From NCBI GenBank assembly GCA_018241425.1, contig JAFEDU010000002.1, positions 930,001-994,000 of the forward strand: a stretch of 64,000 nucleotides of DNA, written 5' to 3'. This stretch comes from Pseudomonadota bacterium (lineage in GTDB: Bacteria; Pseudomonadota; Gammaproteobacteria; Steroidobacterales; Steroidobacteraceae). How positions within the stretch are numbered: the stretch's first letter is position 1; each line of letters starts with the position of its first letter. The notes beneath the pieces are model-generated. The model was not told where the DNA came from and did not search any database. It saw only the letters and a program-made list of their open reading frames with translations. The translations under genes were made by a program, and so were the position numbers. Of the stretch, positions 17,124 through 26,115 are shown piece after piece.

Positions 17124-17761
17124 CCCCGCAGGCCGCCGCTGAGGAACGCCATGAGATCGGCGAGGAACTGCTCGAACTGGGGGCGCTTGAGGCCGTGGGC
17201 CGGCCCGAGCTCGCTCTCCAGGGCGTTGGCCAGGGCCTGCTGCGCGAGGTCCGCCGCGAAGTGCCAGCGGCGCATGAGCGTGCGGCCGTCGACTCCCGGC
17301 AGCGCCCGCTGCAGCAGGGGCCGGAAGAGCGCGAAGCTCTCCGAGATTATGTGAGCTAGGTAGGGCGAGCGGTCGAACGACAGCCGCACCAGGAAGCGCA
17401 GCTTCGCGATGCTCCCCGGAAAGTCCTCCAGCATGCCCACGGCCAGGGGCATGACGAGCGCCGCTACGATATTCTCCACCGTGGGGCGGGAGTCCTTTTC
17501 CAGCTCCGCGAGCATCCGGGCGCGCTCGGCGAACATGCGCGGCTGGGCGCGCTCGAGCAGCGCCCCGACCAGGCGGTCGCGCGTGCCGAAGTGGTAGTGG
17601 AGCGCCGCGACGCTGTAGCCGGCCTCGGTGTTGATGGTCCGCAGCGACACCGCCTCGATGCCGCGCTCGGCGAACAGCCGTTCGGCGGCGTCCATGATTG
17701 CACCGCGGGCGGACTCTTCCGGGCGTGAGCTGCGGAGCGCTGCTTGACTTTTACCGCGCAC
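17120..17761 (-). CDS. TetR-family transcriptional regulator
   Basis: A 213-residue regulator starting at GTG 17761. The N-terminal helix-turn-helix reads AIMDAAERLFAERGIEAVSLRTINTEAGYSVAALHYHFGTRDRLVGALLERAQP, a clear TetR_N domain; the rest is a helical ligand domain rich in Leu and Phe. It is divergent from cysD, and a perfect palindrome lies in between. If the predicted promoter is right, the transcript starts at or near the GTG, so it may be leaderless; an internal ATG at 17695 would cut into the domain. Ligand unknown. Confidence 0.88.
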   Translation of the reverse strand: MRGKSQAALRSSRPEESARGAIMDAAERLFAERGIEAVSLRTINTEAGYSVAALHYHFGTRDRLVGALLERAQPRMFAERARMLAELEKDSRPTVENIVAALVMPLAVGMLEDFPGSIAKLRFLVRLSFDRSPYLAHIISESFALFRPLLQRALPGVDGRTLMRRWHFAADLAQQALANALESELGPAHGLKRPQFEQFLADLMAFLSGGLRG

Positions 17762-17767
17762 GAATCG

Positions 17768-17796
17768 AGACTAGAACTTATCACTTGATAAGTCAA
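17768..17796 (-). promoter_or_regulatory. Minus-strand promoter of tetR
   Basis: Read on the minus strand: TTGACT as -35 (17791-17796), a 17-base spacer, and TAGTCT as -10 (17768-17773). The palindrome at 17776-17793 fills the spacer and part of the -35, an arrangement expected for autorepression. Confidence 0.6.
17776..17793. promoter_or_regulatory. Perfect 18-bp palindrome, probable TetR operator
   Basis: ACTTATCACTTGATAAGT: two perfect 8-base arms around CT. It lies 15 bases upstream of the tetR start (17761) and 43 bases upstream of cysD, on the divergent side, so one bound dimer could control both directions. Size and symmetry fit TetR-family operators. I found no second copy of the full palindrome in the window. 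Confidence 0.75.
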
Positions 17797-17836
17797 ACGT
17801 GGACAAGAAGGATAACGGCATGCACGGAGCCGTAAA

Positions 17837-18769
17837 TTGAAGGCCGCAGCGGCGGCACCCCTGAGCACGGGCACGCTCACCCACCTGCAGCGCCTGGAGG
17901 CGGAGAGCATCCACATCCTGCGCGAGGTGGTGGCCGAGTGCGAGAAGCCGGTGATGCTCTACTCGATCGGCAAGGACAGCGCCGTGATGCTGCACCTGGC
18001 CGTGAAGGCGTTCTACCCCGCGGTGCCGCCGTTCCCGCTGCTGCACGTGGACACGACGTGGAAGTTCAAGGCGATGTACGCCTTCCGCGACGAGATCGCC
18101 GCGCGCCTGGGCATGCAGCTGCTGGTGCACATCAACCAGGAGGGCCTGAAGGCTGGCGTCAACCCGTTCACGCACGGCTCGCAGGTCCACACCGACGTCA
18201 TGAAGACGCAGGGCCTCAAGCAGGCGCTCGACAAGTACGGCTTCGACGCCGCCTTCGGCGGCGCGCGCCGCGACGAGGAAAAGAGCCGCGCCAAGGAGCG
18301 CATCTTCTCGTTCCGCTCCGCGCAGCACCGCTGGGACCCGAAGCAGCAGCGCCCCGAGCTGTGGTCGCTCTACAACCCGCGCAAGCACCCGGGCGAGAGC
18401 CTGCGGGTGTTCCCGCTCTCGAACTGGACCGAGCTCGACATCTGGCAGTACATCTACCTGGAGAACATCCCGATCGTGCCGCTGTACTTCTCGGCCCTGC
18501 GGCCGGTAGTCGAGCGCGATGGCGCGCTCATCATGGTCGATGACGAGCGCATGCCGCTGAAGCCCGGCGAGACCCCGATGCAGAAGAGGGTGCGCTTCCG
18601 CACCCTGGGCTGCTACCCGCTCACCGGGGCGGTGGAGAGCGATGCCGACACGCTGCCGGCGATCATCCAGGAGATGCTGCTCACCAAGACCTCGGAACGG
18701 CAGGGGCGCGTGATCGACCACGACGCCGCCGCCTCCATGGAGAAGAAGAAGCAGGAGGGCTACTTCTGA
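17837..18769 (+). CDS. cysD: Sulfate adenylyltransferase subunit 2
   Basis: A 310-residue protein starting at TTG 17837, behind GGAG, in line with the family N-terminus ([42 protein letters not shown]). The SIGKDS PP-loop and [21 protein letters not shown] motifs identify the ATP-sulfurylase small subunit. With CysN it makes adenosine 5-prime-phosphosulfate from sulfate and ATP. Its stop overlaps the cysNC start. An ATG at 17820 leads to a stop after six codons. The gene lies next to a TetR operator rather than a Cys-type control site, so regulation may not follow sulfur starvation. Confidence 0.95.
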   Translation: MKAAAAAPLSTGTLTHLQRLEAESIHILREVVAECEKPVMLYSIGKDSAVMLHLAVKAFYPAVPPFPLLHVDTTWKFKAMYAFRDEIAARLGMQLLVHINQEGLKAGVNPFTHGSQVHTDVMKTQGLKQALDKYGFDAAFGGARRDEEKSRAKERIFSFRSAQHRWDPKQQRPELWSLYNPRKHPGESLRVFPLSNWTELDIWQYIYLENIPIVPLYFSALRPVVERDGALIMVDDERMPLKPGETPMQKRVRFRTLGCYPLTGAVESDADTLPAIIQEMLLTKTSERQGRVIDHDAAASMEKKKQEGYF

Positions 18770-20673
18770 TGGCCCACCAGTCCGACCTCATCGCGCAGGA
18801 CATCGGCGCGTACCTCAAGGCGCACGAGCACAAGAGCCTGCTGCGCTTCATCACCTGCGGCTCGGTCGATGATGGCAAGTCGACCCTCATCGGGCGCCTC
18901 CTGTACGAGTCGAAGATGATCTTTGACGACCAGCTGTCCGCCCTCGAGCAGGACTCGAAGAAGGTCGGTACCCGCGGCGGCGAGCTCGACTTCGCGCTGC
19001 TGGTGGACGGGCTCGCCGCGGAGCGCGAGCAGGGCATCACCATCGACGTCGCCTACCGCTTCTTCTCGACCGAGAAGCGCAAGTTCATCGTCGCCGACAC
19101 CCCGGGGCACGAGCAGTACACCCGCAACATGGTGACCGGCGCCTCCACCGCCGACCTCGCCGTGATCCTGATCGATGCGCGCAAGGGAGTGCTGACCCAG
19201 ACGCGGCGGCACAGCTTCCTGGTGCACCTGATCGGCATCTCGCGCGTGGTGCTCGCGGTGAACAAGATGGACCTGGTGGGCTACTCGCGCGAGACCTTCG
19301 AGCGTATCGTCGCCGACTACCGCGCCTTCGCGGCGCGCATCGGGCTCACCGACATCACGGCCATCCCGCTGTCGGCGGCCTACGGGGACAACATCCTCGC
19401 TGCCAGCCCCAACATGCCCTGGCACGCAGGTCCCAACCTCATGCAGCATCTGGAGGACGTGCCGGTGACGGATGCCGCGACCGGCAAGCCGTTCCGGCTC
19501 CCGGTGCAGTGGGTGAACCGCCCGAACCAGGACTTCCGCGGCTTCGCAGGACAGATCGCCAGCGGCCGCGTGGCGCGCGGCGACCGCATCCGCGTGCTGC
19601 CGTCAGGGCGCGAGAGCGAGGTCGCGCGCATCGTGACCGCCGGTGGCGACCTGGAGAGCGCCGTGGCCGGGCAGTCGGTGACGCTGACCCTGACCTCCGA
19701 GGTGGACGTCAGCCGTGGCGACGTGATCGCCGCCGGCAGTGCCCCGCCGCAGGTGGCCAGCCAGTTCGAGGCCACCATCGTGTGGATGCACGAGGAACCG
19801 ATGCTGCAGGGCCGCGCCTACCTGCTCAAGACCGGCGCGCGCACCGTGACCGCGACCATCACGCCGGTCAAACACAAGATCAACGTGAACACCCTGGACG
19901 AGCTGCCGGCCGAACGCCTCGAGCTCAACGATATCGGCGTGTGCGAGCTGGAGCTCGATCGCGGGATCCCGTTTGACCCGTACACCGAGAACCACACCCT
20001 CGGTGGCTTCATCCTCATCGACCGCATGAGCAACAGCACCGTCGGCGCGGGGCTCCTGAACTTCGCGCTGCGGCGCTCGCAGAACGTGCACTGGCAGGCG
20101 CTCGACGTCGACAAAAAGGTGCGGGCGCGCCAGAAGGGCCAGAAGGCCTGCGTACTGTGGCTGACCGGCCTTTCGGGCGCGGGCAAGTCGACCATCGCCA
20201 ACCTCATCGAGAAGCGGCTGACGGCCGAGGGGCGGCATACCTATCTGCTCGACGGCGACAACGTGCGCCACGGGCTCAACAAGGACCTCGGCTTCACCGC
20301 CCAGGACCGCGTCGAGAACATCCGCCGCGTCGCGGAGGTGTCCAAGCTCATGGTGGACGCAGGTCTCATCGTGCTGGTGTCCTTCATCTCCCCGTTCCGC
20401 TCCGAGCGGCGCATGGCGCGCGAGCTGTTCCAGCCCGGGGAGTTCTTCGAGGTCTTCATCGACACGCCGCTCGCGGAAGCCGAGCGCCGCGACGTGAAGG
20501 GCCTGTACAAGAAGGCTCGGCGCGGGGAGCTCAAGAACTTCACCGGCATCGATTCCCCCTACGAGACGCCGGAGAGCCCCGAGATCCGCATTGATACCAC
20601 CGCGATGGATGCGGCCGGGGCGGCCGAGCGCATCATCGACCGCCTGCAAGAGCTCAAGGTCATCGACACGTGA
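18769..20673 (+). CDS. cysNC: Bifunctional sulfate adenylyltransferase subunit 1 / APS kinase
   Basis: A 634-residue fusion. Residues 1 to about 435 are the CysN GTPase ([21 protein letters not shown]) and beta-barrel domains. About 455-634 is APS kinase ([36 protein letters not shown]). The fused protein activates sulfate and then phosphorylates APS to PAPS, the sulfuryl donor. Its stop overlaps the cysQ GTG by four bases. The presence of the kinase half means the operon is built for PAPS rather than only for APS reduction. Confidence 0.96.
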   Translation: MAHQSDLIAQDIGAYLKAHEHKSLLRFITCGSVDDGKSTLIGRLLYESKMIFDDQLSALEQDSKKVGTRGGELDFALLVDGLAAEREQGITIDVAYRFFSTEKRKFIVADTPGHEQYTRNMVTGASTADLAVILIDARKGVLTQTRRHSFLVHLIGISRVVLAVNKMDLVGYSRETFERIVADYRAFAARIGLTDITAIPLSAAYGDNILAASPNMPWHAGPNLMQHLEDVPVTDAATGKPFRLPVQWVNRPNQDFRGFAGQIASGRVARGDRIRVLPSGRESEVARIVTAGGDLESAVAGQSVTLTLTSEVDVSRGDVIAAGSAPPQVASQFEATIVWMHEEPMLQGRAYLLKTGARTVTATITPVKHKINVNTLDELPAERLELNDIGVCELELDRGIPFDPYTENHTLGGFILIDRMSNSTVGAGLLNFALRRSQNVHWQALDVDKKVRARQKGQKACVLWLTGLSGAGKSTIANLIEKRLTAEGRHTYLLDGDNVRHGLNKDLGFTAQDRVENIRRVAEVSKLMVDAGLIVLVSFISPFRSERRMARELFQPGEFFEVFIDTPLAEAERRDVKGLYKKARRGELKNFTGIDSPYETPESPEIRIDTTAMDAAGAAERIIDRLQELKVIDT

Positions 20674-21473
20674 GAGGCGAGCCGGCACACCTGCTCGCAC
20701 AGGTCACCGACATCGCGCGGCGTGCCGGGCAGGAGATCCTGGAGGTCTACGCCGGCGCCGAGATCCTGGCCACCACCAAGGCGGACGACTCGCCGCTGAC
20801 GGTGGCGGATCTGCGCGCCCATCGCCTGATCGAGGATGCCCTGCAGGCCCTGACGCCGCACCTGCCGGTGCTATCGGAAGAGGCCGCCGCCACGCCCTTC
20901 ACCGAGCGCGGCACCTGGCACCGCTACTGGCTCGTCGATCCGCTGGACGGCACCAAGGAGTTCCTCTCGCGCAATGGCCAGTTCACGGTCAACATCGCCC
21001 TCATCGAGGCGCACGCGCCGGTGCTGGGCGTCGTGCACGTGCCGGTGACCGACACCAGCTACCAGGGGTTGCCCACGCGCGGCGCCTGGCGGGTGCTCCC
21101 CGGTCAGGCTCCCGCGCCGATCCGCGTCAGCGCGCAGAGCGCGCCTACCGTGCGCGTGGTCGGCAGCCGCTCGCATCGCGGCGACTCCCTCGACGGATTC
21201 CTCGCCCGTCTGGGGCCCCACGAGCTGGTGCCCATGGGCAGCTCACTCAAGTTCTGCCTGGTCGCCGAAGGCGCCGCGGACGTCTACCCGCGGCTGGGTC
21301 CCACGAGTGAGTGGGATACCGCTGCAGCGCACGCGGTGGTGCTCGGTGCCGGCGGGGCAGTCGTCAACCTCGAGGGTGAACCGCTTCAGTACAACACGCG
21401 CGCAGAACTCCTGAATCCGCACTTCCTCGTCTACGGCCCGCGCGATCACGACTGGCTCGCGCTGCTGCGCTGA
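20670..21473 (+). CDS. cysQ: 3-prime(2-prime),5-prime-bisphosphate nucleotidase
   Basis: A 267-residue inositol-monophosphatase-fold enzyme with the metal motifs [11 protein letters not shown] and [19 protein letters not shown], as in CysQ. It removes the 3-prime phosphate from PAP, the product of sulfotransferases, and from PAPS, so it keeps PAPS-dependent reactions running. GTG 20670 overlaps the cysNC stop, making cysD-cysNC-cysQ one unit. A sulfotransferase gene lies at 37367. Confidence 0.94.
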   Translation: MRGEPAHLLAQVTDIARRAGQEILEVYAGAEILATTKADDSPLTVADLRAHRLIEDALQALTPHLPVLSEEAAATPFTERGTWHRYWLVDPLDGTKEFLSRNGQFTVNIALIEAHAPVLGVVHVPVTDTSYQGLPTRGAWRVLPGQAPAPIRVSAQSAPTVRVVGSRSHRGDSLDGFLARLGPHELVPMGSSLKFCLVAEGAADVYPRLGPTSEWDTAAAHAVVLGAGGAVVNLEGEPLQYNTRAELLNPHFLVYGPRDHDWLALLR

Positions 21474-21482
21474 ACATCGTTC

Positions 21483-21556
21483 ATTTGCGTAAATTGTCGG
21501 CGGCAAAATAGCGAATTCTGCTTGCAATGAGTGCAGTCAGAACTTAATCTCGCAAT
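21483..21556 (+). promoter_or_regulatory. Promoter with conserved upstream element (copy B), for the steroid ring operon
   Basis: ATTTGCGTA (21483-21491), 19 bases, GCGAATT (21511-21517), -35 TTGCAA (21522-21527), 17-base spacer, -10 TAATCT (21545-21550), then CGCAAT. Every block and spacing matches copy A at 8247-8320. It should drive the run that begins with the dioxygenase at 21648, leaving a leader of about 90 bases. The leader shows no clear riboswitch or stable hairpin. Confidence 0.72.
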
Positions 21557-21647
21557 CCGGGCCCCGAATTTTTGAACTCCCTTCGGCGCCCGCGGCCGCG
21601 CGGCACAGCGCGCACACTCTCTATTACTCTGCTGCGGGCAAAAGGCA

Positions 21648-22541
21648 ATGACAGTCAGATCGCTGGGCTACGTGGTGGTGGAAGCGCCGGACCTCGCCGC
21701 CTGGCGCAAGTTCGGCCTCGAGGTCATCGGCCTGATGGAGGGTCCGGCAGGCTCCGACGGCAGCCTGCGGCTGCGCATCGACGAACGCCCATTTCGCATT
21801 GCCATCGTCCCGGGCAAGACCAACCGCTTCGTGAGCTGCGGCTGGGAGTTCAAGGACGCCGAAGAACTGGAATCCACCATCACGGCGCTGCGCCGCGCGA
21901 AGGTGGAGGTCCGGGAGGGCACCGCCGCCGAGGCCGCCAATCGCGCCGTGCGGCAGCTCGCGCACTGCAAGGATCCCTGCGGCAACCAGCTGGAGCTCTT
22001 CCACGGCCGCACCTACGACTACGCGCCGTTCGCATCGCCGAAGGGCTTGACGGGCTTCGTTGCCGGCGACCTCGGCATGGGGCACGCGGTGCTGCCGGCG
22101 GCCCAGCTGGCCGCCGCACGTGAGTTCTATAAGCTGCTCGGCTTCGCGGACACGGATGAGATGTGGCTGCAGATGAGCCCCAACCCCGCCGATCCGAAGC
22201 TCGGCATCCACTTCATGCACGCGGCCTGCCGGCGGCACCACAGCCTCGCGCTCGTGGGCATGCCCGCGCCCTCCGGTTGCGTGCACATCATGCTGGAGGC
22301 GCGCTCGCTCGATGACGTCGGCTACGCGCTCGATAGGTGCATCGCGAACGGCGCCCACATTTCCTCGAGCCTGGGCAAGCACTCCAATGACTTCATGGTC
22401 TCCTTCTACGTGCAGACCCCGGGCGGCTTCGACCTGGAGTTCGGTTGCGACGGGCTGCAGCCGGACTGGAGCACCTGGGTCCCGACGCAGAGCGTGATCG
22501 GCGACCTGTGGGGGCATCGCTGGTCGCCGCCCCCGGCCTGA
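21648..22541 (+). CDS. hsaC: Extradiol (meta-cleavage) dioxygenase, HsaC/TesB-like
   Basis: A 297-residue two-module VOC dioxygenase. By position and context the iron ligands are His146, His213 and Glu264, with His198, His245 and Tyr254 as the usual second-sphere residues. The text (MTVRSLGYVVVEAPDLAAWRKFGLEVIG; KTPGGFDLEFG-like end) closely resembles HsaC/TesB, which open the A ring of 3,4-DHSA with O2. Length is normal. It leads the C/D-ring operon; the monooxygenase HsaAB and hydrolase HsaD are not in this window. A related catechol substrate cannot be ruled out. Confidence 0.88.
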   Translation: MTVRSLGYVVVEAPDLAAWRKFGLEVIGLMEGPAGSDGSLRLRIDERPFRIAIVPGKTNRFVSCGWEFKDAEELESTITALRRAKVEVREGTAAEAANRAVRQLAHCKDPCGNQLELFHGRTYDYAPFASPKGLTGFVAGDLGMGHAVLPAAQLAAAREFYKLLGFADTDEMWLQMSPNPADPKLGIHFMHAACRRHHSLALVGMPAPSGCVHIMLEARSLDDVGYALDRCIANGAHISSSLGKHSNDFMVSFYVQTPGGFDLEFGCDGLQPDWSTWVPTQSVIGDLWGHRWSPPPA

Positions 22542-22556
22542 CGCACCCGGCGCTCC

Positions 22557-23438
22557 ATGTTCGACAAGACCCTAACGGCTGCGGCGGTGGTTGCTACGCT
22601 GCGCGACGGCATGACGATCGGGATCGGCGGCTGGGGCCCGCGCCGCAAGCCCATGGCGCTGGTGCGCGAGCTGGTGCGCTCGAAGGTCACGGACCTCACC
22701 GTGGTGGCCTACGGCGGCCCGGACGTCGGCCTGCTGTGCGCTGCCGGCAAGGTTAAGAAACTCATCTACGGGTTCGTCTCCCTTGATGCCATACCGGTGG
22801 AGCCCTGGTTCCGGCGTGCGCGCGAGGCCGGTGCCTTCGAGGCGCGCGAGCTCGATGAGGGGCTCCTGCAGTGGGGACTCAGGGCCGCGGCCATGCGCGT
22901 GCCGTTCCTGCCCACGCGGGTCGGGCTTGCGACCGACGTCCTCAAGGTCAATCCCGACTTCCGCACGGTGCGCTCTCCCTATGCCGACGGCGAGGTGCTG
23001 CTCGCAATGCCGGCGCTGAAACTCGACGTCGCCCTGCTGCACGTCGACCGCGCCGACCGGCTCGGCAACGTCCAGACCCTTGGACCCGACCCGTACTTCG
23101 ACGAGCAATTCGCCCGCGCCGCACAGCGCACGTACGTGAGCTGCGAGGAGCTGTGCGAGCGCCTCGACCTCGCACACGGCGAGGACGCGAGGTTCAACAT
23201 CGTCGAGCGCAGCTGCATCACGGGCGTCGTCGAGGCGCCCTGCGGGGCCCACCCGACCTCGCATCCCCCGGCCTACGGCTGGGACCTCGAGCACCTGAAG
23301 GCCTACACGCAGCTCGCCACCGAGGAGGGGGGCTGGGAGAAGTACCGCGCGCAGTTCATCGACTGCTCGGAGGCCGACTACCTCACGCGCGCGGGCGGTG
23401 CGGCGCGCATCCGCGCCCTTGCGCTGCCCATCTTCTGA
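22557..23438 (+). CDS. ipdA: Steroid C-ring hydrolase (COCHEA-CoA) subunit A
   Basis: A 293-residue CoA-transferase-I-fold protein. GIGGWGPRRKPMALVREL, VVAYGGPDVGLLCAAGKVKKL and FEARELDEGLLQWGL match, from memory, Mycobacterium tuberculosis IpdA very well; Glu101 in LDEG lies where its catalytic Glu105 should be. IpdAB opens the last steroid ring of COCHEA-CoA by hydrolysis instead of transferring CoA. The start at 22557 is 15 bases past the dioxygenase stop. IpdB follows at once, as expected for a heteromer. Confidence 0.92.
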   Translation: MFDKTLTAAAVVATLRDGMTIGIGGWGPRRKPMALVRELVRSKVTDLTVVAYGGPDVGLLCAAGKVKKLIYGFVSLDAIPVEPWFRRAREAGAFEARELDEGLLQWGLRAAAMRVPFLPTRVGLATDVLKVNPDFRTVRSPYADGEVLLAMPALKLDVALLHVDRADRLGNVQTLGPDPYFDEQFARAAQRTYVSCEELCERLDLAHGEDARFNIVERSCITGVVEAPCGAHPTSHPPAYGWDLEHLKAYTQLATEEGGWEKYRAQFIDCSEADYLTRAGGAARIRALALPIF

Positions 23439-23445
23439 GGCCCGC

Positions 23446-24237
23446 ATGAGCCACGACTACTCACTCGCGGAGCTCCTGGTCGTCGCCGCCTCGGAGGCCT
23501 GGCGCGACAACGGCGAGGTGCTGGCCTCGGGAATCGGGGTCGTGCCGCGGCTGGGGGCGAGCCTTGCCAAGCTCACCCACTCCCCGCAGCTCCTGATGAC
23601 GGACGCCGAAGCCTTCCTGGTCGAGGAGCCCGTGCCGCTCGGCCCGCGCGGGGACTACCGGCCGCGCTTCTCCGGGCACATGTCCTTCGCGCGCGTCTTT
23701 GACTGCGTCTGGGGCGGGCGACGGCACGTCATGATCGGCCCGATCCAAATCGACCGCTTCGGGCAGACCAACCTTTCCGGCATCGGCAGCTACGCGCGGC
23801 CGAAGGTGCAGATGCTCGGCATGCGCGGCCTGCCCGGCAACAGCATCAGCCACCTGAACTCGATGTTCGTGCCCAACCATTCCACGCGCGTCTTCGTCCC
23901 GGGCGAGGTCGACATCGTGGGCGGCGTCGGCTACAACCCGGCCCGCTGGCAGTCCGGCATGAATGCCGGCCACGTCGACCTGCGCCTGATCGTCACCGAC
24001 CTGTGCGTCATGGACTTCGGCGGCCGCGACCACGCCGTGCGCGTGCGCTCGCTGCACCCGAACGTGACCCTGGAGCAGGTGCGCGCGGCGACCGGCTTCC
24101 CGCTGGAAGCCGGCGATGACCTTCCCGTCACGCCCGCGCCAACCGCGGCACAGCTGGAGATCATCCGGCGGCTGGACCCCCACGGGCTGCGGGCCGGCGT
24201 CATCAAGGGCAACCCGCCGGGCGTGCGCAGCGCATGA
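23446..24237 (+). CDS. ipdB: Steroid C-ring hydrolase (COCHEA-CoA) subunit B
   Basis: ATG 23446 gives 263 residues; the open frame runs further upstream into ipdA and is ignored. The protein has the CoA-transferase beta fold (GIGVVPRLGASLAKL; VMIGPIQIDRFGQTNLSGIG; RVFVPGEVDIVGGVGYNP) and lacks the SENG glutamate of true CoA-transferases, as IpdB does. It pairs with IpdA to hydrolyse the C ring, yielding a methyl-branched dioxo acyl-CoA. Its stop overlaps the ipdC start by four bases. Confidence 0.92.
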   Translation: MSHDYSLAELLVVAASEAWRDNGEVLASGIGVVPRLGASLAKLTHSPQLLMTDAEAFLVEEPVPLGPRGDYRPRFSGHMSFARVFDCVWGGRRHVMIGPIQIDRFGQTNLSGIGSYARPKVQMLGMRGLPGNSISHLNSMFVPNHSTRVFVPGEVDIVGGVGYNPARWQSGMNAGHVDLRLIVTDLCVMDFGGRDHAVRVRSLHPNVTLEQVRAATGFPLEAGDDLPVTPAPTAAQLEIIRRLDPHGLRAGVIKGNPPGVRSA

Positions 24238-25301
24238 GCGATCCGCTCAACACGCTCCTGTGCCAGCGCCTGGGTTGCCGCTACCCGATCATCCAGACCG
24301 CGATGGGGTGGGTGGCGCGGCCGGAGCTCGTCGGGGCTTCCTGCAACGCCGGCGCCTTCGGGTTCCTCGCGGCCGCGGTATTGAGTCCCGAGGAGGTGGG
24401 GCCGGCGATCGACCGCGTGCGCTCGATCACGAGCGCGCCCTTCGGCGTGAACTTTCACATGTTCCAGCCCGGTGCCGAGCGCATCGTGGACATCCTCATC
24501 GAGCGCAAGGTGACGGCCGTGAGCTTCGGGCGCGGACCGGACAAGAAGATGATTGCCCGCTTCCGGGATGCCGGCATCGCGTGCATCCCCACGGTCGGCG
24601 CCGTCAAGCATGCCAAGAAGATGGTGGAGCTGGGTGTCGACATGGTGACGGTGCAGGGCGGCGAGGGCGGCGGCCACACCGGCTCCGTGGCGAGCACGGT
24701 GCTCCTGCCGCAGGTCCTGGATGCCGTGAAGGTACCGGTGGTCGCCGCCGGCGGCTTCGCCGACGGGCGCGGGCTCGCGGCCGCGCTCGCCTACGGTGCG
24801 CAGGGCATCGCCATGGGGACGCGCTTCCTCATGACGCGCGACTGCCCGGTGCCGCAGCAGACCAAGGAGCGCTACACGCGCGCCGGAACCGACGACATCA
24901 CGCTCACGACCAAGATCGACGGGCTGCCCCAGCGCATGATCCGCAACGAGACGCTGGCGCGCATCGAGAAGGCCGGCCGGCTGCGCATGCTGCTCCTGGC
25001 GCTGAGCAGCGCCTGGCAGATGAAGCGGCTCACCGGGGCGAGCATCACGGAGCTCCTCGGTGCGGCGCGCAAGATGGGCCACGCGGGCGGGCTCACGCTC
25101 GGGCAGTCGGTCATGGCGGCGATCGCGCCGGTCATGTTCCAGCGCTCCATGATCGCCGGCGAGCCGCAGCGCGGCCTGCTCGCCACCGGGCTCGTGGCGG
25201 GCCGCCTGAACGACCTGCCCGGCTGCGACGAGCTCGTGGCCGGCATCGTGCGCGAGGCGCGCTCGCGCCTCGCCGCGCTCGGCGTCCCGGCGAGCGCCTG
25301 A
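24234..25301 (+). CDS. ipdC: Nitronate-monooxygenase-family flavin enzyme of C/D-ring catabolism
   Basis: A 355-residue TIM-barrel FMN protein. GCRYPIIQTAMGWVARPELVGASCNAGAFGFLAAA, VTVQGGEGGGHTGSVASTVLLPQVLDAV and VVAAGGFADGRGLAAALAYGAQGIAMGTRF are the 2-nitropropane-dioxygenase pattern; the resemblance to M. tuberculosis IpdC is strong throughout. IpdC acts on the hydroxylated HIP-CoA series to allow later ring opening. Real nitronate substrates are unlikely. Coupled to ipdB by ATGA. Confidence 0.9.
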   Translation: MSDPLNTLLCQRLGCRYPIIQTAMGWVARPELVGASCNAGAFGFLAAAVLSPEEVGPAIDRVRSITSAPFGVNFHMFQPGAERIVDILIERKVTAVSFGRGPDKKMIARFRDAGIACIPTVGAVKHAKKMVELGVDMVTVQGGEGGGHTGSVASTVLLPQVLDAVKVPVVAAGGFADGRGLAAALAYGAQGIAMGTRFLMTRDCPVPQQTKERYTRAGTDDITLTTKIDGLPQRMIRNETLARIEKAGRLRMLLLALSSAWQMKRLTGASITELLGAARKMGHAGGLTLGQSVMAAIAPVMFQRSMIAGEPQRGLLATGLVAGRLNDLPGCDELVAGIVREARSRLAALGVPASA

Positions 25302-25346
25302 CACACGAACGTCGCCGCGCAGGCGGCGGCGCGAGGAGGGGGAACG

Positions 25347-26096
25347 ATGGCCATCCGCACAGAAATCCAGGGCAGCATCGGCGAGGTCGTGCTCGACCAC
25401 CCGCCGGTGAACGCGCTCGACAGCCGCGGCTGGAACGAGCTCGCGGATGTCATAACCGCCATCGGGACCCGTCCCGAGGTGCGCTGCGTGCTGATCCGCG
25501 GCGAGGGCAAGGGGTTCTGCGCCGGCGTCGACATCAAGGAGATGCAGCAGCACCCGGAGCGCATCGTCGACCTCAATCGCGGCAACTTTCGCACCTTCCG
25601 TGCCGTGCGGGCCTGCGAGGTGCCGGTGGTGAGCGCCGTGCACGGCTTCGTGATCGGCGGCGGGATCGGGGTCTGCGGGGCGAGTGACGTCGTGATCGCG
25701 GCCGAGGATGCGTACTTCTCGCTGCCGGAGATCGACCGCGGCGCCATGGGCGGCGCCTCCCACCTCTCGCGCATGCTGCCGCTGCACAAGGTGCGCGCCG
25801 CATTCTTCACCGGGGGACGGATCCCGGCCGCCGAGGCCTACCGGCTGGGTGCCGTGGAGAAGGTCGTCCCGGGCGCGGCGCTCCTCACCGAGGCGCGCGC
25901 GTTCGCGGCGACGATCGCCGCCAAGAGCCGCCGCGCGCTGGTCCTCGCCAAGGAGGCGCTCAACGGGCTCGAGCCCCGCGACGTCGACCACGGCTACCGC
26001 TTCGAGCAGGGCTTCACGCTGGAGATGTACCTGCACGAGGACTCGCAGAAGGCGCGCGACGCCTTCGTGAAGAACAAGAAGAGCGCCGAGTACTAG
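25347..26096 (+). CDS. echA20: Ring-opening enoyl-CoA hydratase-like enzyme
   Basis: A 249-residue crotonase. The two oxyanion-hole loops are CAGVDIKEMQQ and GFVIGGGIGVCGASDVVIA, and the segment LPEIDRGAMGGASHLSRMLP matches EchA20/ScdY rather than a fatty-acid hydratase. In M. tuberculosis EchA20 opens the D ring by hydrolysis of the ketone-bearing bicyclic CoA ester, just before IpdAB. The start ATG follows GAGGAGGGGG. The acyl-CoA dehydrogenases follow 20 bases later. Confidence 0.9.
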   Translation: MAIRTEIQGSIGEVVLDHPPVNALDSRGWNELADVITAIGTRPEVRCVLIRGEGKGFCAGVDIKEMQQHPERIVDLNRGNFRTFRAVRACEVPVVSAVHGFVIGGGIGVCGASDVVIAAEDAYFSLPEIDRGAMGGASHLSRMLPLHKVRAAFFTGGRIPAAEAYRLGAVEKVVPGAALLTEARAFAATIAAKSRRALVLAKEALNGLEPRDVDHGYRFEQGFTLEMYLHEDSQKARDAFVKNKKSAEY

Positions 26097-26115
26097 GAGG
26101 CTCGCCCCCAAGGCC

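Noticed and set aside
17820-17840. ATG at 17820 as the cysD start
   Set aside because: It reaches a stop after six codons; the TTG at 17837 with GGAG upstream gives the family N-terminus.
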